Program-made: the position numbers and the translations under genes | The notes under the pieces: model-generated | What the model was told of the DNA's origin: nothing | The model's database searches: none | The model's input: the letters and a program-made list of their open reading frames with translations, nothing else | From: Micrococcaceae bacterium Sec5.1 | Lineage (GTDB): Bacteria; Actinomycetota; Actinomycetes; Actinomycetales; Micrococcaceae | Length of the DNA: 64,000 bases | Direction of reading: 5' to 3' | Assembly: GCA_039636795.1 (NCBI GenBank) | Contig: CP143430.1 | Location: 2,542,001-2,606,000, forward strand | In this document: one piece after another, positions 1 through 8,672 of the stretch | Layout: each line of letters opens with the position of its first letter | How positions within the stretch are numbered: position 1 is the first letter of the stretch

Positions 1-411
1 GGAGAGGAAGCGGGCCACCGAGAGGATCTCAAAGTTTGGTGCGAAGCAACTCAGGAGCGTGAAGACACCATAACCGGCGAAGCTCCAGGCGCAGGTGGCT
101 TTCCTCCCGATCCGGTCAGAGATGGGCCCCCAAATCAGCGACCCTGGGATCATACCCAGGAAGAGTGCCGAGATGGCGATTCCTACCTCCGTCATGCCGA
201 CCTGCAGGCTGGTAGCCAGATCACCAGCAACATAGGTGAGCATGAGCATTTCCCAGGCTTCGATTGCGAAGGCGAAGAAGAGGACCGCGCAGATTTTTAA
301 GTGGATGGACCCGAAAGGCATGTCGCGGAACGCGTGCCCTACGGCCATGGAGCGAGGTGGGCTCGCCGTCCCGGGCGCTTGCCCTGAAATGAGTGGGTCG
401 ATACTGGACAT
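1..411 (-). CDS. MFS transporter, N-terminal part (gene runs off the left edge)
   Basis: The reading frame starts at the ATG at 411 and stays open to base 1, giving 137 residues; the rest lies outside the window. After about 45 polar residues there are hydrophobic segments, and around residues 100-110 stands GPISDRIGRK, the loop 2-3 signature of the major facilitator superfamily. The layout resembles sugar-porter or aromatic-acid:H+ symporter MFS proteins, so it is probably an inner-membrane importer. It is transcribed away from hyuA across a 432-bp shared region, so uptake of the hydantoinase-cluster substrate is a plausible but unproven role. Family assignment is firm; substrate is unknown. 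Confidence 0.8.
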   Translation of the reverse strand, partial: MSSIDPLISGQAPGTASPPRSMAVGHAFRDMPFGSIHLKICAVLFFAFAIEAWEMLMLTYVAGDLATSLQVGMTEVGIAISALFLGMIPGSLIWGPISDRIGRKATCAWSFAGYGVFTLLSCFAPNFEILSVARFLS

Positions 412-843
412 GTCTTGACCTCCGATATTTTGGACGGGATAAGAAGTACACGCAGTGGTTCTGTGCACGGAGAACAGTCCGGATATCAAGGAATTCACCT
501 CGGAGCAGCTCATCCAAGCCTCCACTCGGAGCAGGCCGTCCTAGCCTCCCGCCGAGTGATTGCAATCACAGTACAAACGAGGGGCGCTCAGGCAGTGTTC
601 ACTTTGCACTTTTTTGATTCGCCCGTTTGGGCGTAAAGCACTGCCCTTCTCAACGGGCACCGCTCAGTCGAGGTGGAAGAGGCTTGTTGCGGATCTGGGC
701 AGGGCGTACCTGCCAAGCGCCTTTATGCACTCTGCCCGTTCAGCCATAGCCAAATCATGCAGTATGCCCACCCGACTGGTTGGCTGCATATGTAGCGTGA
801 TCTCTCACACACCGTTCCATTCCAGAACCATGAGGAGAAACAC
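412..843. promoter_or_regulatory. Divergent control region between MFS gene and hyuA
   Basis: I see no convincing gene in this 432-bp gap. It holds a perfect 14-bp palindrome, GTGATTGCAATCAC, at 556-569, a candidate site for a regulator of the divergent transporter and hyuAB operon. A ribosome site (GAGGAGAAA) lies just before the hyuA ATG at 844. No regulator gene is next to it within the window. Confidence 0.45.
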
Positions 844-2895
844 ATGCCGAACTACAGGGTGTCGATGGATATCGGCGGAACCTTTACGGACATTGTGGCG
901 TACGACCAGGACGCCGGAACCTACGCGGCTACGAAAGCGTCCACCACGCCGGGGAACTTGAGTGCCGGAGTAATCTCAGGCCTCGAATCCATAGTTGATG
1001 ATCTATCGGACATCGATTTCCTGGTGCACGGCACTACCCAGGGCCTGAATGCCTTCCTGGAACGTCGGGGGGTTCCCGTGCTACTGCTGGCCACGGCCGG
1101 CATCGAAGATACCTATCACATTGCCCGTGGCCCCCGTCTTGAGCTCTATAATGCCCAGTACCGCAAGCCTGCCCCGCTGGTCGAGCGCAAGGACGTCATC
1201 GGCGTCGGTGGCAGGCTGGACAGTCAAGGCCAGGAACTCGTGCCCTTGGACGAACTGGCAGTCCGCCAGGCCGCACGCCGGGCAGTGGAGGAGGGCTACG
1301 GCGCCGTCGCCGTTGCATTCCTGTTCAGCTACAAGAACCCCTCACACGAACTCAGGGCCCGCGAAATCCTGATCGAGGAACTCGGCGAAGACTTCACAGT
1401 CTCCCTTTCGCACGAAGCAGCCAAGGAATGGCGCGAATACGAACGCACGTCTTCCGCCGTCGTCGAGGCCTACACGGGACCGGTGGTACGCAACTACCTC
1501 CTGGACTTGGAAGAAAAACTCGCTGACCGGGGAGTGGAAGCCCCGCTGCACATCATGCAGTCCTCGGGCGGTGTGCTCACGGCCGAGTCCGCCCGTAAGC
1601 GTCCTCTGCAGACACTGCTTTCGGGCCCGGTCGGTGGTGCCATGGGCGATGTCGAACTGGCGGGTGTCTCGGGAAACCGCAATCTCATCGGCGTGGACAT
1701 GGGCGGCACATCCTTTGACGTTTCCTTGGTGGTTGACGGCAAACCGGATGTCTCCACGGAGGCCCACCTTGAAGGTCTGCCCATGCTCATGAGCGTTGTC
1801 AACATCCACACCGTCGGCGCTGGTGGCGGTTCCGTCGCTTGGCTCGAAGCCGGCGGCCTGCGTGTCGGACCGCGTTCTGCAGGAGCAAACCCCGGACCGG
1901 CCTGCTACGGCCGCGGCGGGACGGAACCCACCGTTACCGATGCCAACCTGGTGCTCGGCCGTGTCGACCCCGACTGGTTCGCCGGCGGACAAGTCGCCTT
2001 GGACCGTGAAGCCGCGATAACAGCCCTGAAAACAGTAGGTGACCAGCTCGGCCTGGACCCCATCGCCATGGCCGAAGGCATCTGCGACGTCGCCAACTCC
2101 CAGATGGCGCAGGCCATCCGGACCATTACCATCTCCCGGGGTATCGAACCCCGCGACTTCTCCCTCGTGGCCTTCGGTGGAGCCGGACCCATGCACGCCG
2201 TCTTCCTCGCTAAGGAACTTGGCATCCCGGAAACGATCGTTCCCCGCTTCCCGGGCGCTTTCTCGGCCTGGGGCATGCTGCAAACCAACATCCGTAAGGA
2301 CTTTTCCGAGCCCTACTTCTACCTCGACGAAGACATCGATGTGGCAGACATGGCCGGCATCCTGCGCTCGATGGAGGTCGAGGGCCTGTCGTCACTGGTC
2401 TCGGAAGGGGTCCCGGAGGAAAGCCGCGCCACGACGGCGTCCGTGGACGTCCGTTATCAATCGCAGGAGTTCTCCCTCAACGTTCCGCTGACATCCGCTG
2501 ACGAACCCGAGTCTCCCGACTTCGTGGCCAACCTCGCTGTCCGCTTTTCCGCGATGTACCACGAGCGCTACGGCCACTCCAACCTCGGCGCCCCGATCGA
2601 AATCGTCACGCTGCGGACGCAGGCGGTCGGCGACCTGGGACGACTGGAAGCTCCCAGTCACGTCACTGCACAGGGGCCGGAGTTCAAGCACGAAATCCGC
2701 CGCGTGGTCTTTGACCACGTCGAGCACGACACCATCGTGGTCCGCCGGGACGACCTCGGCGCCGGCCACACATTCGAAGGGCCCGCCATCATCGTGGAGC
2801 AGACCGCCACCACCGTGGTTCCCCCCGGGTTCAACGTCAAGGTCGACGAGTTCGGCTCACTAATCATCCGCTCTGAAGATGTCGAAGGAAACTGA
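844..2895 (+). CDS. hyuA: Hydantoinase/oxoprolinase family protein, subunit A (HyuA)
   Basis: The protein has 683 residues, the usual size for HyuA. It opens with the ASKHA-type phosphate loop MDIGGTFTDIVAYD (residues 8-21), followed by the hydantoinase A/oxoprolinase core with a second phosphate-binding motif, IGVDMGGTSFDVSLV, near residue 280. Relatives (N-methylhydantoinase, 5-oxoprolinase, caprolactamase, acetone carboxylase alpha-type subunits) use ATP to activate an amide or ketone and work with a HyuB partner, which follows 11 bp downstream. The start has GAGGAGAAA in front. Whether the substrate is a hydantoin, a lactam or another cyclic amide cannot be read from sequence. Confidence 0.9.
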   Translation: MPNYRVSMDIGGTFTDIVAYDQDAGTYAATKASTTPGNLSAGVISGLESIVDDLSDIDFLVHGTTQGLNAFLERRGVPVLLLATAGIEDTYHIARGPRLELYNAQYRKPAPLVERKDVIGVGGRLDSQGQELVPLDELAVRQAARRAVEEGYGAVAVAFLFSYKNPSHELRAREILIEELGEDFTVSLSHEAAKEWREYERTSSAVVEAYTGPVVRNYLLDLEEKLADRGVEAPLHIMQSSGGVLTAESARKRPLQTLLSGPVGGAMGDVELAGVSGNRNLIGVDMGGTSFDVSLVVDGKPDVSTEAHLEGLPMLMSVVNIHTVGAGGGSVAWLEAGGLRVGPRSAGANPGPACYGRGGTEPTVTDANLVLGRVDPDWFAGGQVALDREAAITALKTVGDQLGLDPIAMAEGICDVANSQMAQAIRTITISRGIEPRDFSLVAFGGAGPMHAVFLAKELGIPETIVPRFPGAFSAWGMLQTNIRKDFSEPYFYLDEDIDVADMAGILRSMEVEGLSSLVSEGVPEESRATTASVDVRYQSQEFSLNVPLTSADEPESPDFVANLAVRFSAMYHERYGHSNLGAPIEIVTLRTQAVGDLGRLEAPSHVTAQGPEFKHEIRRVVFDHVEHDTIVVRRDDLGAGHTFEGPAIIVEQTATTVVPPGFNVKVDEFGSLIIRSEDVEGN

Positions 2896-2906
2896 GGTAC
2901 CAAAAA

Positions 2907-4580
2907 ATGACACTTGAAGCAGTCAAAACCCTGGATCCCGTCACCGTGGAAATCATCCGCAACGCTCTCACCAGCGCAGCCGATGACATGAACGCCACCC
3001 TGATCCGTTCCGCCTACTCACCCATCCTCTATGAGGGCGGGGACTGCGTCGTGGCCCTCCTGGACACCGAACACCGCGTGCTCGGACAGTCCGCCGGCCT
3101 GCCGCTGTTCCTCGGCAACCTCGAAACCTGTTCGATGGCTGTGGAGGAGATGTATGGCCGCGGGGTCTGGCAGGAGGGAGACATCTGGATCCTCAACGAC
3201 TCATACCTGGGCGGCACCCACCTGAACGATGTGACCCTTTTTGCTCCTATTTTCGACGAAGGCGCAGTGGTCGGATTCGCGGCCACGCGTGCTCACTGGA
3301 TGGACATGGGATCCAAGGATGTCGGCGGCTCGATGGACTCGACGGATATCTTCCAGGAAGGCTTCAGGATGGGGCCTGTGAAGCTGGTCGAAGCCGGAAT
3401 CGAGACTTCGGTTGTGGACCTGATCCGGACCAACGTGCGTTTCCCCTACCAGACCATTGGTGACATGCACGCGATGATCGCAGCCCTTCGAATGGGGACC
3501 ACCCGGATGAAGGAGCTCGTGGGCAGGTACGGAATGGAGCAGCTGGATGCCGCCCGGGACGAGATCTTCCGCCAAACGGAGGAAATTGAGCGTGCGACCG
3601 TCCGCAATATCCCGGACGGAGTCTACGAAGCCGAGGGTTTCCTGGACAACGACGGCATCAATTTGGACACTCCCATTCCCATCAAGCTGCGGATTACTGT
3701 AGCCGGCGACACCGTTGACTTCGACGTTACCGAATCGGCGGACCAGACCACGGGTCCGGTTAACTGTGGTGCCGCCCAGGCCGTCTCGGCACTGCGGGTG
3801 GGCTACAAACTCCTCGTCAGCCCGGAGTCCAACTCCAACGGCGGTTCCTTCCGGCCCATGACCACCCAGGTTAGGTCCGGCTCAGTGCTCGGCGCCGTGA
3901 CGCCAGCTCCCTGCCAGTGGTACTTCTCCCACCTTGGGCTGCTGATCGACCTCGTCTCAAAGGCAATGGCCCCTGCCATGCCGGACCGCGTCGCCAGCGC
4001 CAGCCACGGTGACTCAATGATCATCACCGCTGCCGGTTTCGACGCCCGCTTCGGCCGGAACTTCGTCACAATGGAGGCAACTCTGGGCGGCTGGGGTGCC
4101 TGGCAGGGCACGGATGGGGAATCAGCCATGATCAACAACGTCAACGGCTCCCTCAAGGACCTTCCCATCGAGATGCTGGAAACGCGCTACCCGTTCCGGA
4201 TCAACGAGTACTCCATCCGCCCCAACTCCGGGGGCCCCGGACAGTACCGCGGCGGCAACGGCGTGGTACGCGAATACGAATTCCTGGCCGACTGCGTGGT
4301 CGGACTCTGGTTCGAACGGTCAAAGACCCCCGCCTGGGGGCTCTTCGGCGGATCAGACGCCCAGGGCCCGGAAGTTGTGATCAACCCCGGCCGCGCTGAT
4401 GAGATCAGCACGCTGAAGGCGAACGCCCACAAGATCAAGGCCGGCGACGTCGTCCGCCTCGCCGTGGGAGGGGGCGGCGGCTTCGGAGACGTCTCCAAGC
4501 GCTCCCGCGAAGACATCACCCATGACATCGTCAACGGCTTCATCACCGAGGACTTCGCCAAGACGCACTACGGCTACTAA
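2907..4580 (+). CDS. hyuB: Hydantoinase B/oxoprolinase family protein (HyuB)
   Basis: The protein has 557 residues and matches HyuB along its length: the N-terminal DPVTVEIIRNAL opening, NDSYLGGTHLNDVTL near residue 93, and the Gly-rich C-terminal stretch AVGGGGGFGDVSKR. HyuB is the second half of ATP-dependent cyclic amide hydrolases and of related carboxylases. It follows hyuA by 11 bp and is surely co-transcribed with it. The 4626 GAF gene comes 45 bp later. No frame damage was seen. The reaction partner is unknown. Confidence 0.9.
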   Translation: MTLEAVKTLDPVTVEIIRNALTSAADDMNATLIRSAYSPILYEGGDCVVALLDTEHRVLGQSAGLPLFLGNLETCSMAVEEMYGRGVWQEGDIWILNDSYLGGTHLNDVTLFAPIFDEGAVVGFAATRAHWMDMGSKDVGGSMDSTDIFQEGFRMGPVKLVEAGIETSVVDLIRTNVRFPYQTIGDMHAMIAALRMGTTRMKELVGRYGMEQLDAARDEIFRQTEEIERATVRNIPDGVYEAEGFLDNDGINLDTPIPIKLRITVAGDTVDFDVTESADQTTGPVNCGAAQAVSALRVGYKLLVSPESNSNGGSFRPMTTQVRSGSVLGAVTPAPCQWYFSHLGLLIDLVSKAMAPAMPDRVASASHGDSMIITAAGFDARFGRNFVTMEATLGGWGAWQGTDGESAMINNVNGSLKDLPIEMLETRYPFRINEYSIRPNSGGPGQYRGGNGVVREYEFLADCVVGLWFERSKTPAWGLFGGSDAQGPEVVINPGRADEISTLKANAHKIKAGDVVRLAVGGGGGFGDVSKRSREDITHDIVNGFITEDFAKTHYGY

Positions 4581-4625
4581 GCAACGCCAGTGGATGGGTT
4601 CCCATCAAGAGAAAGAAGGGACTTT

Positions 4626-5081
4626 ATGAGTTCTCAGTTTGAATCCTTTGACGACGTGTACGCCCACGCCCGGGAAGCAGTCGGCGTAACGCTCTTTACC
4701 GCCTCCGTCATTGCCGATAATGGCGCCAGTATGGCCCGCGTCTACACCACACATCCGGATGTCTATCCGGTGGGCGGGAGGAAGACCCTTGCGGGGGACA
4801 CGAACCGGCTGTGGCTGGAGCAGGTGATCAATGGACAGCAGCCGTTCTTGGGGAGGGATAAGGAAGCGGTGCGCGCATTCTTCTTTGATTCGGCAACCAT
4901 CGAGTCATTGGGTTGCGGCGCCATCGTCAACGTTCCGGTCATGAGCAACGGCCGGACTATCGGATCGATGAATTTCCTCGGCCCTGACGGCAGCTACGAC
5001 CAGAGTTCGGTGGACGCAGCCTTGGACGTCGCAAGGCGGTCTGTCCATCTGCTCGAAGAAGCCCTTACCACCGCCAACTAG
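4626..5081 (+). CDS. Small GAF-domain protein
   Basis: I chose the ATG at 4626 because GAAAGAAGGG lies 6 bp upstream; an earlier in-frame ATG at 4590 has no ribosome site. The 151-residue product is essentially one GAF fold: FTASVIADNGASMARVYTT, then GCGAIVNVPVMSNGRTIGSMNF, the core strand pair typical of GAF domains. There is no kinase, HTH or other output domain. Free-standing GAF proteins occur beside hydantoinase and amidase operons and may bind a small ligand; that role is inference. It is in the same operon as hyuAB. Confidence 0.75.
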   Translation: MSSQFESFDDVYAHAREAVGVTLFTASVIADNGASMARVYTTHPDVYPVGGRKTLAGDTNRLWLEQVINGQQPFLGRDKEAVRAFFFDSATIESLGCGAIVNVPVMSNGRTIGSMNFLGPDGSYDQSSVDAALDVARRSVHLLEEALTTAN

Positions 5082-5083
5082 TT

Positions 5084-5123
5084 CCTTCGCGGGCGGGCAC
5101 CATTGGGGGCCCGCCCGCGAAGG
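5084..5123. terminator. Strong hairpin between GAF gene and amidohydrolase gene
   Basis: A perfect 15-bp stem (5084-5098 with 5109-5123, loop of 10) sits directly after the GAF stop codon. No T-run follows, so it may weaken read-through or stabilise the upstream mRNA end rather than fully terminate. The amidohydrolase start is only 20 bp further on. Confidence 0.6.
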
Positions 5124-5143
5124 CAATACGAAGGGAACAACAC

Positions 5144-6379
5144 GTGACCACTTCCGGAATTCTGACAGTACGGAACGCCCTGATCTTCGACGGCGAATCA
5201 CCTGACCTGACAGAGGGCTCTATCAGCATCCGGGACGGCCGGATTACAGCCATAGGGCGGGAGGTGGATGAGACCGGTGTCGTCCTTGACGCTGGCGGCC
5301 GAACCGTGATTCCAGGACTTATCGATGCGCATTTTCATGCCTACGCCCTCAGCCTGACGTCCGCCAGGAACGAGACGGGGCCACTGAGCTATTCCGCACT
5401 TGCCGGCGCAAGGCGCCTCGCGGCTGCACTGCTCCGCGGCTTCACTGCGGTTCGTGACGTTGCCGGTGGGGATATTGGCCTTGCCAGCGCCATTGAGGAG
5501 GGTCTGTACCCCGGTCCACGCTACTTCTTCACGGGCCCGGCGCTAAGCCAAACAGGCGGCCACGGCGATATCCGGGCCGCGAACAACGGAGGATGTTTCC
5601 ATGGCGGGCACATGTGCGAAGTGGTAGACGGCGTCGATGACCTGCTGCAGGCCGTGCGTCATCGATTCCGCACAGGTGCGTCCGCCATAAAGCTCATGAC
5701 CTCAGGAGGGGTCGTTTCCCCGGTCGATCCGATTCGGGTTCCGCAGTACAGTGCGGAGGAAGTCCGCGTCGTAACAGAGGAGGCTTCCCGCCGGGGCAGC
5801 TACGCCACGGCTCACGCCTACTCGCCCGAGGCCATTCGCCATTCAGTACTTAACGGGGTTCGCTGCATCGAACACGGCAACCTGCTGGATGCGGAAACCG
5901 CCCGGTTGATGGCCGACAACGACGTCTATCTGGTCCCCACCTTGGTGACCTACGAGGCCATGGACCGGCGTGGAGAAGAAGTCGGCCTCACCAAAGTGGG
6001 AGCGGCCAAGAATCGGGAAGTGCTGGAGGCCGGGAGGAACGCCGTGGCACTGGCCCGAGATGCCGGGGTCCGGATTGGGTTTGGAACAGACCTCATGGGT
6101 GAGCTGGAGGATGAGCAATTGGCTGGACTCCGCCTGCAGTGTGAAGTTCTTGGCGTCCACGGCGCACTCCGGTCGGCAACATCAACCAACGCGGCCTTGC
6201 TTCGGCGTGGTGACCTTGGACGCATTGCCCAGGGGTCCTGCGCGGACTTGGTGGTGCTGGACGGTAATCCCTTCCACGAACCCTCGGTCCTCTGGGACGA
6301 AAGCAGGACGCGTACCGTCATTAAGGACGGGCAGATCATCTCCGCCGGTGCCCTTTGGGGCGCGGCGGACATGCCGTGA
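5144..6379 (+). CDS. Metal-dependent amidohydrolase (imidazolonepropionase/prolidase-like)
   Basis: The 411-residue protein starts at a GTG preceded by GAAGGGAA. It shows the amidohydrolase metal site: IPGLIDAHFHAY (HxH, near residue 62), a likely bridging Lys in IKLMTSGGV, His in ATAHAYS and IEHGN, and the catalytic Asp in IGFGTDLMGE. The C-terminal part, ADLVVLDGNPF, returns to the small beta domain typical of the family. It probably cleaves an amide or cyclic imide made or released by the HyuAB reaction. It lies on the same strand after hyuA, hyuB and the GAF gene. Substrate is not determined. Confidence 0.85.
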   Translation: MTTSGILTVRNALIFDGESPDLTEGSISIRDGRITAIGREVDETGVVLDAGGRTVIPGLIDAHFHAYALSLTSARNETGPLSYSALAGARRLAAALLRGFTAVRDVAGGDIGLASAIEEGLYPGPRYFFTGPALSQTGGHGDIRAANNGGCFHGGHMCEVVDGVDDLLQAVRHRFRTGASAIKLMTSGGVVSPVDPIRVPQYSAEEVRVVTEEASRRGSYATAHAYSPEAIRHSVLNGVRCIEHGNLLDAETARLMADNDVYLVPTLVTYEAMDRRGEEVGLTKVGAAKNREVLEAGRNAVALARDAGVRIGFGTDLMGELEDEQLAGLRLQCEVLGVHGALRSATSTNAALLRRGDLGRIAQGSCADLVVLDGNPFHEPSVLWDESRTRTVIKDGQIISAGALWGAADMP

Positions 6380-6560
6380 GCAACCGATCCATATTCATGG
6401 CCTCCGGAGCGTTGCGGCTCAAGACATCATCGGCTGAGCATGTCGAGATCGACGAGTTTGTCAATAAGGTTCCTTCCGTCACGCTAGCGAGTCAACCCGC
6501 CTTACCTTGACGTGTGCTGGCGGGAGTCTCATGCTTGGTACCTGATTGCATAGAGCCGAA

Positions 6561-7382
6561 ATGGGGCCGACTGTGAACATCACCTGCACCACGCCCATGC
6601 TAATCCGGTTTCGTTATCCGCTGGCCGCCTTTGCAGCCATGCTGTTGATGCTCCTCGGCCTCCCTGCGGAGGCCGCAACAGCCCCCGGCCCAGGCAATGA
6701 CGTCTCGTGGCCGCAGTGCGGCAAGGCGCTGCCCAAGGGCCAGACCTTTGGAATTGTTGGCGTCAACAATGGCACCGCCAACACGACCAATCCCTGCCTC
6801 GCGACCGAGCTGTCCTGGGCCGGTTCATCGACTGGCGTTACCGCCCAACCCAAGGTCGCGCTCTACGTAAATACTGCTAATCCGGGATCGGCCGGCTCCT
6901 GGTGGCCCACGAGCAACAGTTACGGCGGAACTACTGTGAGCAACCCCTACGGGCAGTGCACGAGTGGATCTTTTGGGGCGGCCTGCTCGTATATGTATGG
7001 GTATGCCAAAGCATATGACGATGCAAACATCCGGGGCGTGAGCACTCCGGGCTCATACATGTGGTGGCTCGACGTCGAAACGGGCAACAGCTGGTCCGCC
7101 GACAAGGCTTCCAACCGTGCGGATCTGGAAGGAATGGTGGCCTATTTCGCAGACATCGGTGCAACGACCGGAATCTACTCCACCACCAGCCAGTGGTCGC
7201 AAATAGTGGGCACAGTTCCGCCGTCAAGCTCGCTTTACACGGCCAGAAGCTGGCTAGCCGGCGCGAGTTCGCTGACGTCAGCCAAACGTATGTGCGCCGC
7301 TGCGCCACTGACCGGAGGAGGCAAAGTCACCCTTACCCAGTATGTCTCTCGTGGCTTCGACTATGACTACTCCTGCGTCTGA
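6561..7382 (+). CDS. Secreted protein, DUF1906/GH25-like
   Basis: Possible in-frame starts are 6546 (TTG), 6561 (ATG), 6573 (GTG) and 6597 (ATG); none has a good ribosome site. The choice only changes the residues before the signal peptide FRYPLAAFAAMLLMLLGLPAEA, which ends in an AEA-type cleavage site. The mature part starts NDVSWPQCGKALPKG and contains WWLDVETG, which resembles the barrel of GH25-like and DUF1906 proteins of actinobacteria. It is likely exported and may act on the cell wall, but the catalytic residues are not certain. It has no obvious functional link to its neighbours. Confidence 0.75.
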   Translation: MGPTVNITCTTPMLIRFRYPLAAFAAMLLMLLGLPAEAATAPGPGNDVSWPQCGKALPKGQTFGIVGVNNGTANTTNPCLATELSWAGSSTGVTAQPKVALYVNTANPGSAGSWWPTSNSYGGTTVSNPYGQCTSGSFGAACSYMYGYAKAYDDANIRGVSTPGSYMWWLDVETGNSWSADKASNRADLEGMVAYFADIGATTGIYSTTSQWSQIVGTVPPSSSLYTARSWLAGASSLTSAKRMCAAAPLTGGGKVTLTQYVSRGFDYDYSCV

Positions 7383-7556
7383 ATCCGGAAAACCTCGCCG
7401 GTTCCGCCTCCGGCGGCCGGTGTGAACTGCCTCGAACAGGGAATGCCGGCAAGGCCGCGGCAGGGGGATCTCCCGCTTAAGGCGACGTGACCTTATACCC
7501 AGCAACTAACCGATGGTGCGATGGCGGCCGTTTTCAAAGGAGAACCCGGAGACTCC

Positions 7557-7694
7557 ATGGCGGAGGAACAGCATGAGGATCTGCTGACTCAGGCGCAGCT
7601 GCTGGATGAGATCGGCCAGTCCGTGATCGGGATGGACAGCCACTGGCGGATCACTTACTGGAACCGCGCCTCTGAGTGCACGTCCAGCAAGTGA
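7557..7694 (+). pseudogene. Truncated 5' end of a PAS-sensor gene
   Basis: A good ribosome site (AAAGGAGAA) precedes an ATG whose 45-codon product includes LLDEIGQSVIGMD and WRITYWNRASE, the first half of a PAS domain as found in diguanylate cyclases and sensor kinases. After ASE the match stops and the frame ends at a TGA seven codons later. The rest of the gene is absent, so this is a broken remnant, cut where the toxin-antitoxin pair now begins. Confidence 0.6.
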
Positions 7695-7715
7695 CGCTCC
7701 ACACGATATAGCTCT

Positions 7716-7740
7716 TGAGTTGTAGAACGCCTGAGTTGTA
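7716..7740. promoter_or_regulatory. Direct repeat before the toxin gene (possible autoregulatory operator)
   Basis: TGAGTTGTA occurs at 7716-7724 and 7732-7740, 16 bp apart, ending two bases before the toxin ATG. Type II toxin-antitoxin operons are usually repressed through repeats at this place by the HTH antitoxin. A TATA-like GATATA lies just upstream at 7705-7710. Confidence 0.45.
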
Positions 7741-7742
7741 CC

Positions 7743-8105
7743 ATGGATTCGATGTGGAATGTTGACGTGGGACTCGTTGAGACGTGGCTGTTAGATCTTG
7801 ACCAAGACTCGTATGAGCAGATAGTTGCCGCATTGGAGCTTCTCGCTGAGCGCGGACCTCAACTTGGTCGACCGTTGGTCGACACAGTGGTTCGTTCACG
7901 GCACAAGAACATGAAGGAGCTGCGGCCGGGATCCAGCGGGCGTTCGGAACTGCGAATCCTGTTTGCCTTTGATCCAGAGCGGCGGGCGATCCTGCTTGTC
8001 GCTGGGGACAAAGCGGGCAGCTGGAGCAAGTGGTACAAGACGAACATTCCGGTTGCTGATGACCTGTTCGATTATCATATGAGGATTCTGAAAGGAGGCG
8101 CATAA
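7743..8105 (+). CDS. HigB/RelE-family toxin (Gp49-like)
   Basis: The 120-residue protein has the layout of phage-derived Gp49/HigB toxins: VETWLLDLDQDSYEQIVAALELL, then KNMKELRPG, then the core strands SELRILFAFDPERRAILLVAGDK and a C-terminal WSKWYK helix. Such toxins cleave mRNA on the ribosome. Its stop codon overlaps the antitoxin ATG by one base (TAATG), so the two are translationally coupled in toxin-first order, as in higBA. Family call is good; activity is inferred. Confidence 0.82.
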   Translation: MDSMWNVDVGLVETWLLDLDQDSYEQIVAALELLAERGPQLGRPLVDTVVRSRHKNMKELRPGSSGRSELRILFAFDPERRAILLVAGDKAGSWSKWYKTNIPVADDLFDYHMRILKGGA

Positions 8106-8410
8106 TGGCGAAGTCCATGGAGGAACTACTGGCAAAGCGTCCTGTTGACCGGGTAGCTGTGAATGCCCACAAGAAGCGCATGCTCGATGAGGTACGGGCC
8201 TACCGGCTTCGGGAGCTCCGCGAGGCCTCTGACCTGACACAGGTCGAGCTGGCCGACCGCCTGCACGTCAGCCAGAACAGGGTGTCCCGCATCGAGCACG
8301 GTGACATTGATCGCGCCCAGGTCGACACTTTGCGAAAGTACGTCGAGGCCTTGGGCGGCCGGCTGCGTGTCGAGGTTGAGCTAGGCGATGAACGAATCCA
8401 GATAGCATAA
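8105..8410 (+). CDS. XRE-family antitoxin (HigA-like)
   Basis: The 101-residue protein carries one helix-turn-helix: LREASDLTQVELADRLHVSQNRVSRIEHGD (about residues 39-68), which is a textbook Cro/C1 fold. The N-terminal helical extension is likely to contact the toxin, and the C-terminal LGGRLRVEVELGDERIQIA matches antitoxins paired with Gp49-type toxins. It probably neutralises the upstream toxin and represses the operon. It overlaps the toxin gene by one base. Confidence 0.85.
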   Translation: MAKSMEELLAKRPVDRVAVNAHKKRMLDEVRAYRLRELREASDLTQVELADRLHVSQNRVSRIEHGDIDRAQVDTLRKYVEALGGRLRVEVELGDERIQIA

Positions 8411-8672
8411 CGAAAGCGACTCGAAGACGGCTCCGCCTTGACGGGTCCTGCCCGTGCCGGCCCGCGAGGTGGGAAATGCGGGAGCAGGAGGTGCCTAATT
8501 TCTGTACCTTGGGCTCCGGGTTCTCTCATGCTGCTGTCGGACGGGCCCCGGCTCCATATGTTTCCTGTGGAGGCCAGTGTTTCGGGGTCCGAAATCCCGT
8601 TCGAGTTCCACCTAAGCAATTGCCTCGGCAGGTCAGAACAGTTTCTTGCAGCTGGCGGAGTCGGTTGGTCGC

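Noticed and set aside
560..961. 133-codon plus-strand frame before hyuA
   Set aside because: It overlaps the well-supported hyuA start, is rich in Arg, Ser and Cys and has no ribosome site.
1342..2283. Long minus-strand frame inside hyuA
   Set aside because: It is antisense to a clear gene and its composition (Gly, His, Arg, Asp rich) is that of a GC-rich shadow.
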